Below, piece by piece: positions 30,026 to 39,813 of a stretch of 64,000 nucleotides of DNA (positions are counted from its first letter, which is position 1; every line of letters starts with the position of its first letter). The translations under genes were made by a program, and so were the position numbers. The stretch covers positions 1 to 64,000 of the forward strand of contig CACIKS010000002.1 in the NCBI GenBank assembly GCA_902587295.1, in the 5' to 3' direction. The notes under the pieces are model-generated. The model was not told the DNA's origin. It worked only from the letters and a program-made list of their open reading frames with translations, and ran no database searches. The DNA is from an uncultured Pelagibacteraceae bacterium (GTDB taxonomy: Bacteria; Pseudomonadota; Alphaproteobacteria; Pelagibacterales; Pelagibacteraceae).

Positions 30026-30895
30026 ATGAAGCTCACAAAAGAACAAAAACAAGAAATTTTAGATCAACAATCGCAAAAAAATATTACGAAAAGAGTAACA
30101 TCACCCGAGTTAGAAAAAATTCTATACGAGGCTGTTCCTATTCTTGATCACGGCTTTGTAAGAGTAGTGGATTATATGGGAGACGACACATCCATAGTTC
30201 AATCAGCAAGAGTTTCATATGGTAAAGGCACAAAAAAGGTTTCGACAGATAGTGGTTTAATAAAATATTTGATGAGACACAGACACAGCACTCCTTTTGA
30301 GATGTGTGAAATTAAATATCATATCAAACTTCCAATCTTTATTGCGAGACAATGGATAAGGCATAGAACAGCAAACGTAAATGAATATTCAGCAAGGTAT
30401 TCAATTATGGATAAGGAATTTTATGTTCCATCAAAAGAAAATTTAGCTGCTCAATCAATAAACAATAGACAAGGAAGAGGAGATTTAATAAATGGTACTC
30501 AAGCAGATAGCATTTTAAAGATTTTGAAAGAAGACGCAGAAAGAAATTATCAACATTACGAGGAAATGTTAAACGAAAAGTTTGATGGTAGTATAATAGA
30601 TGAGAAGAAAAAAGGATTAGCAAGAGAATTAGCAAGAATGAATTTAACTCTTAATTCTTATACTCAGTGGTATTGGAAAACTGATCTGTTGAACTTATTG
30701 AATTTTTTATCTTTAAGAGCTGATAGCCATGCACAATTTGAAATTAGAGAATATGCAAACGCAATGATGAATACAGTAAAAAAATGGGTTCCTATTACGT
30801 ATGATGCTTTTATAGATTATAGAGTTGGAGGTATGGAGCTTTCTGCCAAAGGAAAGATAGTAATTCAAAAAATGATCAAGGGTGAAAAAATGTGA
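30026..30895 (+). CDS. thyX: FAD-dependent thymidylate synthase
   Basis: A 289-residue flavin-dependent enzyme making dTMP from dUMP. The ThyX motif [11 protein letters not shown] (RHR-x7-S) is near residue 112, and [17 protein letters not shown] precedes it. The C-terminus is slightly longer than the minimal family. It is the first core gene after ssrA; the upstream 128 bp is occupied by the tmRNA promoter region, which runs the other way. Confidence 0.96.
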   Translation: MKLTKEQKQEILDQQSQKNITKRVTSPELEKILYEAVPILDHGFVRVVDYMGDDTSIVQSARVSYGKGTKKVSTDSGLIKYLMRHRHSTPFEMCEIKYHIKLPIFIARQWIRHRTANVNEYSARYSIMDKEFYVPSKENLAAQSINNRQGRGDLINGTQADSILKILKEDAERNYQHYEEMLNEKFDGSIIDEKKKGLARELARMNLTLNSYTQWYWKTDLLNLLNFLSLRADSHAQFEIREYANAMMNTVKKWVPITYDAFIDYRVGGMELSAKGKIVIQKMIKGEKM

Positions 30896-30954
30896 TATAA
30901 ATACTTCTGGACTATCTAAAAGAGAATGGAACGAATTAATGGAGTCCTTTGGTT

Positions 30955-31779
30955 TTAAAGAACACCTTGCGTAATTTTATCAGCAATATCCTTAAATACT
31001 TTTGACACTTCATTTTCTGGATCTTTATAGGTTAGGGGTAAACCAAGATCAGCTGATTCCCTCAATTCTGTGCTAATAGGTATTTTTCCAAGAAATTCTT
31101 TATTAAATTCTTTTGCAGTTTTTTCAACGCCATTTTCACCAAAAATTTTATAAATTTTACCTTCTTCGGTCTTAAAAAAACTCATATTATCAACAAGACC
31201 AATTATTTTTATCTTAGTTTTATCAAACATTTGAATTCCTCTTTTAACATCCATCAAGGCTAATTCCTGTGGTGTTGAAATTATTACAGCACCATCAATT
31301 TTAACATCTTGTGCGAAAGTAAGTTGGGTATCACCTGTCCCAGGGGGCATATCAATTATTAAGAAATCTAAATCTTTCCACATAACTTTTTCAGTAAGTG
31401 TTTTAATCGCACTTATTACCATCGGTCCTCTCCAAATCATCGGGGTTTTTTGATCTACCAAAAATCCTAAGGACATAAATTGTGCCCCATATTTTTCTAA
31501 AGGAAATAAAAATTTACCGTCAGTTTTTGGTTTTTCACCTAGTCCAATCAACTTTGGTAAAGAAGGTCCATAAATATCTGCGTCTAACAAACCTACTTTT
31601 TTTCCAAGTTTTTGAATAGCAAAAGTTAAATTAATAGCAAAAGTGGATTTGCCGACACCTCCTTTAGCGCTAGAGACCATAATAGTAAATTTTGTGCCTT
31701 TTATCGGATTTTTCTCGAAATTTTTTGTTTTAGTTTTTTCTTTTGAACTTTGGCTTATTTTAGCTTTATTATCAGACAT
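30955..31779 (-). CDS. mrp: Mrp/ApbC-type P-loop ATPase, iron-sulphur carrier family, without CXXC
   Basis: A 274-residue ATPase of the Mrp/NBP35 family, with the deviant Walker A SSAKGGVGKSTFAIN near residue 36, DADIYGPSLP, and IIDMPPGTGDTQLT. Two usual parts are missing. The N-terminal DUF59-like domain is reduced to ~30 Lys-rich residues. The segment after DNMSFF, where the family normally has the cluster-binding CPxC, reads KTEEGKIYKIFG with no Cys. It may act as an accessory ATPase instead of carrying a cluster itself. Convergent with thyX. Confidence 0.9.
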   Translation of the reverse strand: MSDNKAKISQSSKEKTKTKNFEKNPIKGTKFTIMVSSAKGGVGKSTFAINLTFAIQKLGKKVGLLDADIYGPSLPKLIGLGEKPKTDGKFLFPLEKYGAQFMSLGFLVDQKTPMIWRGPMVISAIKTLTEKVMWKDLDFLIIDMPPGTGDTQLTFAQDVKIDGAVIISTPQELALMDVKRGIQMFDKTKIKIIGLVDNMSFFKTEEGKIYKIFGENGVEKTAKEFNKEFLGKIPISTELRESADLGLPLTYKDPENEVSKVFKDIADKITQGVL

Positions 31780-31833
31780 TATATCGCTTTATCATAACTT
31801 GTTTTTATTTGAAAAGTCACTATATAAAGTATC

Positions 31834-32937
31834 ATGTCATCAAACGACGATATATTTAAGAACGAGTCTCCTTGGGGTGGCTCTACCCCCGGAGGTGGAA
31901 GAGGCGATGGAAACGGTTCCGGACAAAGAAGGCAACCTCCAAACATTGACGATTTAATTAGAAAAGCCCAAGGTTCAGTTGGAAAAATTTTTCCAGGTGG
32001 AAAAGGAGGTAACAAACCAATATATATTGGGTTAGTAGTTTTATTAATTTTGTGGGCTTTAAGTGGTCTTTATAGAGTTTTACCAGACGAACAAGGAGTA
32101 GTTTTAAGATTTGGTCAATTTATCAAAACAACCCAACCAGGATTAAATTATCATATTCCCTATCCCATAGAGAGAGTTTTAACTCCCAAAGTCACAAAAG
32201 TGAATCGTATAGATGTGGGTTTCAGATCTGCTAGTGATAGCGGAAGATCCTCTGGGGTTGGAGACGTACCTGAAGAAAGCCTAATGTTAACAGGTGACGA
32301 AAATATTGTTAATATAGATTATTCTGTTTTTTGGGTTATAAAAGATGCGGGAAAATTTTTATTTAATATTCAAAGTCCATTAGAGACTGTTAAGACTGCC
32401 TCAGAAACTGCAATGAGAGAAGTAATTGCCAAGAGCAAAATTCAATCAATTTTAACTGAAGGAAGGTCTAAAATTGAAAACGAAGTAACAACAATCACTC
32501 AAGGAATTTTAGATGAATACGGTTCAGGTATACAAGTAACACAAGTACAAACTCAAAAAGCCGATCCTCCTGATCAAGTTATAGATGCTTTTAGGGATGT
32601 GCAAGCAGCCAGGGCAGATAGAGAAAGATCTAAAAACGAGGCAGAAGGTTACGCTAACGATGTAATACCAAGAGCGCGTGGAGAAGCAGAAAAAATTTTA
32701 CAACAAGCAGAAGCATATAAAAAAGAAGTTGTTGCTAAAGCTGAGGGTGAAGCAAGTAGATTCCTTGCCATATATAATGAATACGTATCAGCTAAAAGAG
32801 TAACTCAAGAAAGAATGTATCTTGAAACTATGGAAAAAGTTTTGGCTGATATAGACAAAGTTATTATAGATAAAAACTCTGGATCTGGTGTAGTTCCATA
32901 CCTTCCTCTTCCAGAAATTAAGAAGAAATCACAATGA
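31834..32937 (+). CDS. hflK: Membrane protease modulator HflK
   Basis: A 367-residue SPFH-domain protein. A Gly/Pro-rich cytoplasmic N-terminus (residues 10-35) leads to one membrane helix near residue 70 (IYIGLVVLLILWALSGLY) and then a periplasmic SPFH domain starting LPDEQGVVLRFGQF. With HflC it forms the complex that controls FtsH in the inner membrane. It ends on an ATGA overlap with hflC and starts 54 bp from the divergent mrp gene. Confidence 0.95.
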   Translation: MSSNDDIFKNESPWGGSTPGGGRGDGNGSGQRRQPPNIDDLIRKAQGSVGKIFPGGKGGNKPIYIGLVVLLILWALSGLYRVLPDEQGVVLRFGQFIKTTQPGLNYHIPYPIERVLTPKVTKVNRIDVGFRSASDSGRSSGVGDVPEESLMLTGDENIVNIDYSVFWVIKDAGKFLFNIQSPLETVKTASETAMREVIAKSKIQSILTEGRSKIENEVTTITQGILDEYGSGIQVTQVQTQKADPPDQVIDAFRDVQAARADRERSKNEAEGYANDVIPRARGEAEKILQQAEAYKKEVVAKAEGEASRFLAIYNEYVSAKRVTQERMYLETMEKVLADIDKVIIDKNSGSGVVPYLPLPEIKKKSQ

Positions 32938-33800
32938 AAAAATTTTTTATTCCATTCGTAGTATTTTTAGCATTTGTTGCATACAACACCCTTTTTGTTG
33001 TACAAGAAGTTAGACAAGCAATAGTTTTACAATTTGGTGATCCGAAAAAAATAATATCTGAACCAGGTTTAAATTATAAGATACCTTTTATTCAAAACGT
33101 TGTTTATATAGATAGAAGAGTTTTATATTTAGATAACCCATCAGAAGAAGTTATCGCAGCTGATCAAAAAAGATTGATAGTGGACGCTTTTACAAGATTT
33201 AGAATCGTCGATCCACTTAAATTCTACATTTCAGTTGGAAACGAAAATGTAGCAAGATCAAGATTAGCAACAATTATAAATTCTAGAATAAGAAGTGTTT
33301 TAGGTACTCAAGAATTAGCTACATTATTATCTGTAGATCGAGCTAAACATATGGCAACAATTCAACAAAATGTAAATACCGAGGCACAAAATTTTGGTAT
33401 TACAATTGTTGATGTGAGAATTAAGCGTGCAGATTTACCTCAAGCAAACAGTGAAGCGATTTATAAAAGAATGCAAACTGAAAGAGAAAGAGAAGCAAAA
33501 GAATTTAGAGCCCAAGGAGCTGAAATGGCCGCAAAAATTACTTCAACAGCTGACAAAGAAGTAACCGTAATCTTAGCAAATGCCAATAAGCAGTCTGAAA
33601 TTATGAAAGGTGAAGGTGACGGTAAAAGAAATAGAATTTTTGCAAATGCTTTTGGAAAAGACCCTCAGTTTTTTGGATTTTATAGAGCAATGCAGTCTTA
33701 CGAAAAAGCTTTAATTGGTGGAGACACCTCTTTAATACTATCTCCCGATAGTGATTTCTTTAAGTTTTTTGGAAAAACCGGAGTTATTAAGAAACAATAA
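32934..33800 (+). CDS. hflC: Membrane protease modulator HflC
   Basis: A 288-residue SPFH protein with an N-terminal membrane anchor (residues 4-22) and the VVQEVRQAIVLQFGDP start of the SPFH domain. A long charged helix (EREAKEFRAQGAEMAAKITS) follows. Partner of HflK; the 4-bp overlap and gene order are the classic hflKC arrangement. Confidence 0.95.
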   Translation: MKKFFIPFVVFLAFVAYNTLFVVQEVRQAIVLQFGDPKKIISEPGLNYKIPFIQNVVYIDRRVLYLDNPSEEVIAADQKRLIVDAFTRFRIVDPLKFYISVGNENVARSRLATIINSRIRSVLGTQELATLLSVDRAKHMATIQQNVNTEAQNFGITIVDVRIKRADLPQANSEAIYKRMQTEREREAKEFRAQGAEMAAKITSTADKEVTVILANANKQSEIMKGEGDGKRNRIFANAFGKDPQFFGFYRAMQSYEKALIGGDTSLILSPDSDFFKFFGKTGVIKKQ

Positions 33801-33810
33801 ATACTAAGGC

Positions 33811-33996
33811 ATGAATGAATTCATTATTGCCATTGGTTTGATTTTTCTCATTGAAGGTCTTCTTTGCGCCTTGTTTCCGTCAAAAATCAAGAATATGTCT
33901 AAGCTAATTGAGACTACGCCATCTAATAATCTAAGAACAATTGGTATGGTTTTCGGAATAATTGGTTTTATAATAATTTGGTATATTAAAGGGTAA
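33811..33996 (+). CDS. DUF2065 small membrane protein
   Basis: A 61-residue protein with two hydrophobic helices separated by a short basic turn (FPSKIKNMSKLIE), matching the DUF2065 (YjeT) type often found beside hflC. Role unknown. Its stop overlaps the degP start by one base (TAATGG), so it belongs to the hflKC-degP operon. Confidence 0.85.
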   Translation: MNEFIIAIGLIFLIEGLLCALFPSKIKNMSKLIETTPSNNLRTIGMVFGIIGFIIIWYIKG

Positions 33997-35411
33997 TGGA
34001 AGTTTTAAAAAAAATATCGCTTAAAGTTACTTTAATAATATTATTATTTAATGTAAACTTGTGGTCCAAGCCTATTCCATCTTCATTTGCTGATCTTGCT
34101 GAAGAATTAATGCCTTCAGTAGTTAATATATCAACTACTCAAACAATTAAAACTCAATCAAATCCCTTGCCATTTCAATTTCCTCCAGGCTCTCCTTTCG
34201 AGGATATGTTTAAAGAATTTCAAAGACCTACTGAAAGAAAAGCCACTTCATTAGGTTCAGGATTTATAATTAAAAAGAATGGTACAGTAGTTACGAATAA
34301 CCACGTTATCGAAAATGCTGATGACATTATTGTGAGAGTAGATAATAAAGAATACGAAGCCGAAGTTGTAGGATCAGATCCATATGCAGATGTTGCGGTT
34401 TTAAAAATTCAATCTGATGAAGATTTTAAACCTGTTCTATTTGGTAACTCAGACAAAGCCAGAATAGGAGACTGGGTAGTAGCGATTGGAAATCCTTTTG
34501 GGTTAGGTGGAACAGTAACATCAGGGATAATCTCTGCAAGGAATCGAGACATAAATTTAACCAGGTACGATGATTTTATTCAGACCGATGCATCTATCAA
34601 CCAAGGAAATTCTGGTGGGCCTTTATTTAATTTAGAAGGTAAGGTAATTGGAATAAACACAGCAATCATTGCTCCTGGACAAGCTGGATCAATTGGAATT
34701 GGTTTTGCTATTCCTGCAAACGCTGCATCAAATATTATTGATCAATTGATAAAATATGGAGAAACAAAAAGAGGTTGGTTAGGAGTTAGAATTCAACAAG
34801 TAACAAAAGAAATTGCTGAAGTTCAAAATTTAGATAAACCGAGGGGCGCTCTTATCGCAGGTGTATCCGAGGGAAGTCCTGCCGAAAAAGCTGGAATTAA
34901 ACCAGGAGATATTATTTTAGAATTTGACGGACAAAAAATACAAACTATGAGAAATCTTCCAAGAATAGTTGCAAACACCAAAGTGGGAAAAAATGTTGTT
35001 GTTAAAGTATGGAGAGAAAAGAAATCTTTTACAAAAAGATTAACTCTCGGTAGATTAGAGTCTTCTAAAGAATTTATTCAGGAAAATAAGAAAAAAGAAA
35101 AAGTAAAAGAGACAGAAATTGAAAACTTAAAAATTTCAGTTAGAGATTTAACCACAGAAGATACTGAGGCTAGAAAGTTAGATAAAAATTTAAGAGGAGT
35201 TGTGGTGACCGAAATTTTATCTAAAAGTCCACTTGCAGCACTACTAAGTTTAGGAGACATAATCGTTGAGGTTCAGAATAAAACAATACAAGACACTAAA
35301 AGTTTAGAAAAAGTTTCTCAAGAAATTTTTAAAAATGGTGACAAAACTTTATTAATAAGATTTATTAATAAACGAAATCAACCAAGTTATGGTACTGTTA
35401 AAATAAAATAA
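33996..35411 (+). CDS. degP: Periplasmic serine protease DegP/DegQ (Do family)
   Basis: A 471-residue HtrA protease with a signal peptide (cleaved after NVNLWSK). The catalytic triad is visible: His in NNHVIENADD, Asp in DPYADVAVLK and Ser in INQGNSGGPLFN. Two PDZ domains follow (GALIAGVSEGSPAEKAGIKP, and a second near residue 405). It degrades or chaperones misfolded envelope proteins. Downstream of hflKC and DUF2065 in one operon. Confidence 0.95.
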   Translation: MEVLKKISLKVTLIILLFNVNLWSKPIPSSFADLAEELMPSVVNISTTQTIKTQSNPLPFQFPPGSPFEDMFKEFQRPTERKATSLGSGFIIKKNGTVVTNNHVIENADDIIVRVDNKEYEAEVVGSDPYADVAVLKIQSDEDFKPVLFGNSDKARIGDWVVAIGNPFGLGGTVTSGIISARNRDINLTRYDDFIQTDASINQGNSGGPLFNLEGKVIGINTAIIAPGQAGSIGIGFAIPANAASNIIDQLIKYGETKRGWLGVRIQQVTKEIAEVQNLDKPRGALIAGVSEGSPAEKAGIKPGDIILEFDGQKIQTMRNLPRIVANTKVGKNVVVKVWREKKSFTKRLTLGRLESSKEFIQENKKKEKVKETEIENLKISVRDLTTEDTEARKLDKNLRGVVVTEILSKSPLAALLSLGDIIVEVQNKTIQDTKSLEKVSQEIFKNGDKTLLIRFINKRNQPSYGTVKIK

Positions 35412-35412
35412 C

Positions 35413-36336
35413 TTGTCTAACAAAATTAAAAAAAAAATAGTCCTTTTATTCGGACCTACAGCATCTGGTAAATCAAAACTTGCACTAGACATTGCCGAAA
35501 AGTTTGACGGTGAAATTATTAATGCCGACAGTATGCAGGTTTATAAAGAAATTAAAATCCTTTCAGCTAGACCAGATAAAAGTAAAATAATGCATCATTT
35601 TTATGGATTTATATCAGCAAAAGAAAAATTTTCAGTAGGTAAATGGTATGAGTTAGTACAAAAAAAAATAAAACAAATTAAAAAAAGAAAAAAAGTCCCT
35701 GTAGTGGTTGGCGGTACCGGTCTTTACTTTAGAGCCTTAACCGATGGTTTAGTTAAAATACCTGAAGTAGAAAAAAAAGATTTTTCTTATTTAAATCCTA
35801 TTGGAAGATGGATGATGGGAAATCATTATTATAAAAAAAACCCTACAATTTTTGAAGGTATTAACCGAAACGATATTCAACGAGTTTCCAGAGCTATTTC
35901 AGTTTATGAGGGAACAGGTTTAACCCTTAAAGAATGGCAAACTAAAGAAAATAAAAAATATTTTAAATCCTCAGATTTTATTAAATTATGTCTTTTGCCA
36001 CCAAAAAACGAATTAGAAAAAAAAATTAAAAATAGATTTAATAAGATGTTAAAAAATGGTGCACTAAACGAGGTTCGTAATTACAAAAAAAAATTTTTGG
36101 AGCCAGCATCTAATATTTCTGCAAATTCAATTATTGGAATCTATGAAATTGGTTTATATCAGCAAAAATCAATTAACATTAAAGAGGTAAAAGAGAGGGT
36201 TTTAATAAAAACTCGTCAATATGCAAAAAGGCAATATACCTGGCAAAGAGGTCAGATGAAGGATTGGAAACAATTCAATGACACCAATTATCTTGATTTA
36301 AGAAAAAAAATTCTAAGTTATTTATCTAAAACTTGA
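35413..36336 (+). CDS. miaA: tRNA dimethylallyltransferase
   Basis: A 307-residue enzyme that isopentenylates A37 of tRNAs. The P-loop LLFGPTASGKSKLA is near the N-terminus, NADSMQVYKE and VVGGTGLYFRAL follow, and KTRQYAKRQYTWQR is the conserved C-terminal motif. The start is TTG 35413, one base after the degP stop; no ATG lies close enough to keep the P-loop. ilvB follows after 30 bp. Confidence 0.94.
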   Translation: MSNKIKKKIVLLFGPTASGKSKLALDIAEKFDGEIINADSMQVYKEIKILSARPDKSKIMHHFYGFISAKEKFSVGKWYELVQKKIKQIKKRKKVPVVVGGTGLYFRALTDGLVKIPEVEKKDFSYLNPIGRWMMGNHYYKKNPTIFEGINRNDIQRVSRAISVYEGTGLTLKEWQTKENKKYFKSSDFIKLCLLPPKNELEKKIKNRFNKMLKNGALNEVRNYKKKFLEPASNISANSIIGIYEIGLYQQKSINIKEVKERVLIKTRQYAKRQYTWQRGQMKDWKQFNDTNYLDLRKKILSYLSKT

Positions 36337-36366
36337 CCCAAAATTTTCCTAAGATAGATTATATTT

Positions 36367-38133
36367 ATGGGAAAATTAATATCAGGTGCAGAAATTGTTT
36401 TTAAAGTTTTAGAACATCATAATGTAAAGCATATATTTGGTTATCCAGGTGGTGCAGTACTACCAATTTATGATGAATTAAAAAATCATAAAACTATTAA
36501 ACATATTTTAGCTCGTCATGAACAAGGCGCAGGACATGCCGCTGAAGGTTATGCTCGTTCTTCAGGAAAACCTGGAGTAATGTTAGTTACATCAGGACCA
36601 GGAGCAACAAATGCAGTGACAGCTTTAACCGATGCTTATATGGACTCAGTTCCAATTGTTTGTATAAGCGGACAAGTTCCAACTCATTTAATCGGAACAG
36701 ATGCATTTCAAGAATGTGACACAACAGGAATTACTAGACCTTGTACCAAACATAATTGGTTAGTCAAAGATGTTAAAGATTTAGCAGATGTAATGGATCG
36801 TGCATTTGAAATTGCAATGACAGGAAGACCAGGTCCAGTTTTAGTTGATATACCAAAAGATATTCAATTTAAAAAAACTGAATTTATAATTAAAAATAAA
36901 AAAAATAAAAAATCTAATGGGAAATTAAATGGCAAAGCAAATAATGCAGAGGTTGATAAAGTTATAAATATGATGAAGAAATCTTCTAGACCAATTTTTT
37001 ACACAGGAGGAGGAGTCATAAATTCTGGACCTGAGGCAAGCAAGTTGTTGAGAGAACTTGTTTCGATTACTGGATTTCCAATAACATCGACATTACAAGG
37101 ACTAGGAGCTTACCCTGGAGACGATCCTTCTTTTCTTGGAATGTTAGGAATGCACGGAACATATGAGGCTAACAACGCAATGTACAACTGCGACCTTATG
37201 ATTAATATTGGAGCTAGATTTGATGACAGGATAACAGGAAAGGTTGATGAATTTTCGCCAAAGTCAAAAAAAATTCATATTGATATTGATCCTTCATCGA
37301 TAGGAAAAAATATCAAAGTAGATCTAGCTGTAATTAGTGATGTAGAAAGTTTTTTAAAAAGTTTAAATAAGAGATTTAAAGAAAAAAATAAAGATTTCTC
37401 AAACTCTAATAAGGCTAATATATCAAATTGGTGGAAAGATATTGACAAATGGAGACAAAAAAAATCTTTAAATTTTAAAAACAGTAAAGAGGTTATCAAA
37501 CCTCAATATGCTGTTCAGAGACTTTATGAACTTTCTAAACAAAAAGATACTTATATCACAACAGAAGTAGGACAACACCAAATGTGGGCTGCTCAGCATT
37601 ATAAATTTAATAAACCAAACAGATGGATGACATCAGGGGGCCTTGGAACTATGGGCTACGGACTACCAGCAGCCGTAGGTGTTCAGGTAGCAAATCCAGG
37701 TAAATTAGTAATAGATATTGCTGGGGAAGCCTCTGTTTTGATGACGATGCAAGAAATGTCCACTGCAGTTCAGTACAATCTACCAATAAAAATATTCATT
37801 TTAAATAATCAATATATGGGAATGGTTAGACAATGGCAGGAACTATTGCATGAAAAGAATTATTCAGAAAGTTATACCGCAGCATTACCAAATTTTGTAA
37901 AACTTGCAGAAGCTTATGGATGCGTTGGAATACAAGCAAAAAAACCTGACGAATTAGATGATAAAATTAACGAAATGATAAATATTAACAAACCCGTAAT
38001 TTTTGATTGTCTAGTAGACCCGATGGAAAATTGTTTTCCTATGATACCTTCTGGAAAACCTCACAATCAAATGTTATTAGGACCAGAGGATGAAAAAGAA
38101 GAAGTTTCAGACGAGGGAAAGACTTTAGTATAA
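36367..38133 (+). CDS. ilvB: Acetolactate synthase large subunit, with GEA in the cofactor motif
   Basis: A 588-residue ThDP enzyme for the first common step of valine, leucine and isoleucine synthesis. Motifs: HIFGYPGGAVLPIYDEL, the ThDP Glu in ARHEQGAGHAAEG, and the Mg-ThDP block near residue 455. There the usual GDG/GDA reads GEA (AGEASVLMTMQEM, codon GAA), with the matching Asn in LNNQYMGMV intact. The stop overlaps the ilvH start by one base. Start of an ilvB-ilvH-ilvC-leuA run. Confidence 0.95.
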   Translation: MGKLISGAEIVFKVLEHHNVKHIFGYPGGAVLPIYDELKNHKTIKHILARHEQGAGHAAEGYARSSGKPGVMLVTSGPGATNAVTALTDAYMDSVPIVCISGQVPTHLIGTDAFQECDTTGITRPCTKHNWLVKDVKDLADVMDRAFEIAMTGRPGPVLVDIPKDIQFKKTEFIIKNKKNKKSNGKLNGKANNAEVDKVINMMKKSSRPIFYTGGGVINSGPEASKLLRELVSITGFPITSTLQGLGAYPGDDPSFLGMLGMHGTYEANNAMYNCDLMINIGARFDDRITGKVDEFSPKSKKIHIDIDPSSIGKNIKVDLAVISDVESFLKSLNKRFKEKNKDFSNSNKANISNWWKDIDKWRQKKSLNFKNSKEVIKPQYAVQRLYELSKQKDTYITTEVGQHQMWAAQHYKFNKPNRWMTSGGLGTMGYGLPAAVGVQVANPGKLVIDIAGEASVLMTMQEMSTAVQYNLPIKIFILNNQYMGMVRQWQELLHEKNYSESYTAALPNFVKLAEAYGCVGIQAKKPDELDDKINEMININKPVIFDCLVDPMENCFPMIPSGKPHNQMLLGPEDEKEEVSDEGKTLV

Positions 38134-38681
38134 TGGCTAAACCTAAATCAGCTTATAGTGAACCAGGTAAACTTGGAAAATCAGAGCATCACATTATTGT
38201 GGTTTGGGTTGATAATGAAGCCGGGGTGCTTGCAAGGGTAGCAGGTTTATTTTCTGGACGAGGTTATAACATTGAATCATTAGCTGTTGCTGAAGTCGAT
38301 AAGAAAAAACATATTTCAAGAATAACCATAGTAACTTCAGGGACGCCGCAAGTTATAGAACAGATTAAACTACAGTTGAGAAAGCTTATACCTGTTCATA
38401 AAGTTGCGGATTTTAAAAGAAACGACCCGAATATATTGTTTAAAGAGTTAGCTTTATTTAAAGTTGTTTCTTCAAAGAAAAATAGAGAAAAAGCAAGAAA
38501 AGTTTGTAAAAAATATAACTCTCTTGTATTGGACAAATCAAAAAACTCTTTCGTTATTCAGGTAACTGCATTAAGAAGAGAAATAGATAAACTTATTGAC
38601 ACATTAGGCCCACTTGGGTTGGTGAGCGCATCAAGAACAGGTGCAGTTGCTATGACTAGAGGTTCTGAAGTTTTTAAATAA
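38133..38681 (+). CDS. ilvH: Acetolactate synthase small subunit
   Basis: A 182-residue regulatory subunit. An N-terminal ACT domain (HHIIVVWVDNEAGVLARVAG) is followed by the SLAVAEVDKKKHISRITIV strand and a second ACT-like half. It activates IlvB and confers valine feedback. Overlaps ilvB by one base. A GGAATT stretch lies before ilvC, which starts 16 bp on. Confidence 0.95.
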   Translation: MAKPKSAYSEPGKLGKSEHHIIVVWVDNEAGVLARVAGLFSGRGYNIESLAVAEVDKKKHISRITIVTSGTPQVIEQIKLQLRKLIPVHKVADFKRNDPNILFKELALFKVVSSKKNREKARKVCKKYNSLVLDKSKNSFVIQVTALRREIDKLIDTLGPLGLVSASRTGAVAMTRGSEVFK

Positions 38682-38694
38682 AAAAAGGAATTAA

Positions 38695-39717
<1,023 letters not shown>

Positions 39718-39813
39718 CCCAATCTGGTTTCAAATTTAATATTTTTTTAATAAATATTTTGCAAATTAACGTAATAATTGTATTATAACCCTTACCTTAA
39801 TTTTAAAAAGATA

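Noticed and set aside
30882..30974. 30-codon frame from GTG overlapping the thyX end and mrp tail
   Set aside because: Possible coupled small gene, but it has no clear ribosome site or recognisable features and overlaps the convergent gene; not supported enough to annotate.
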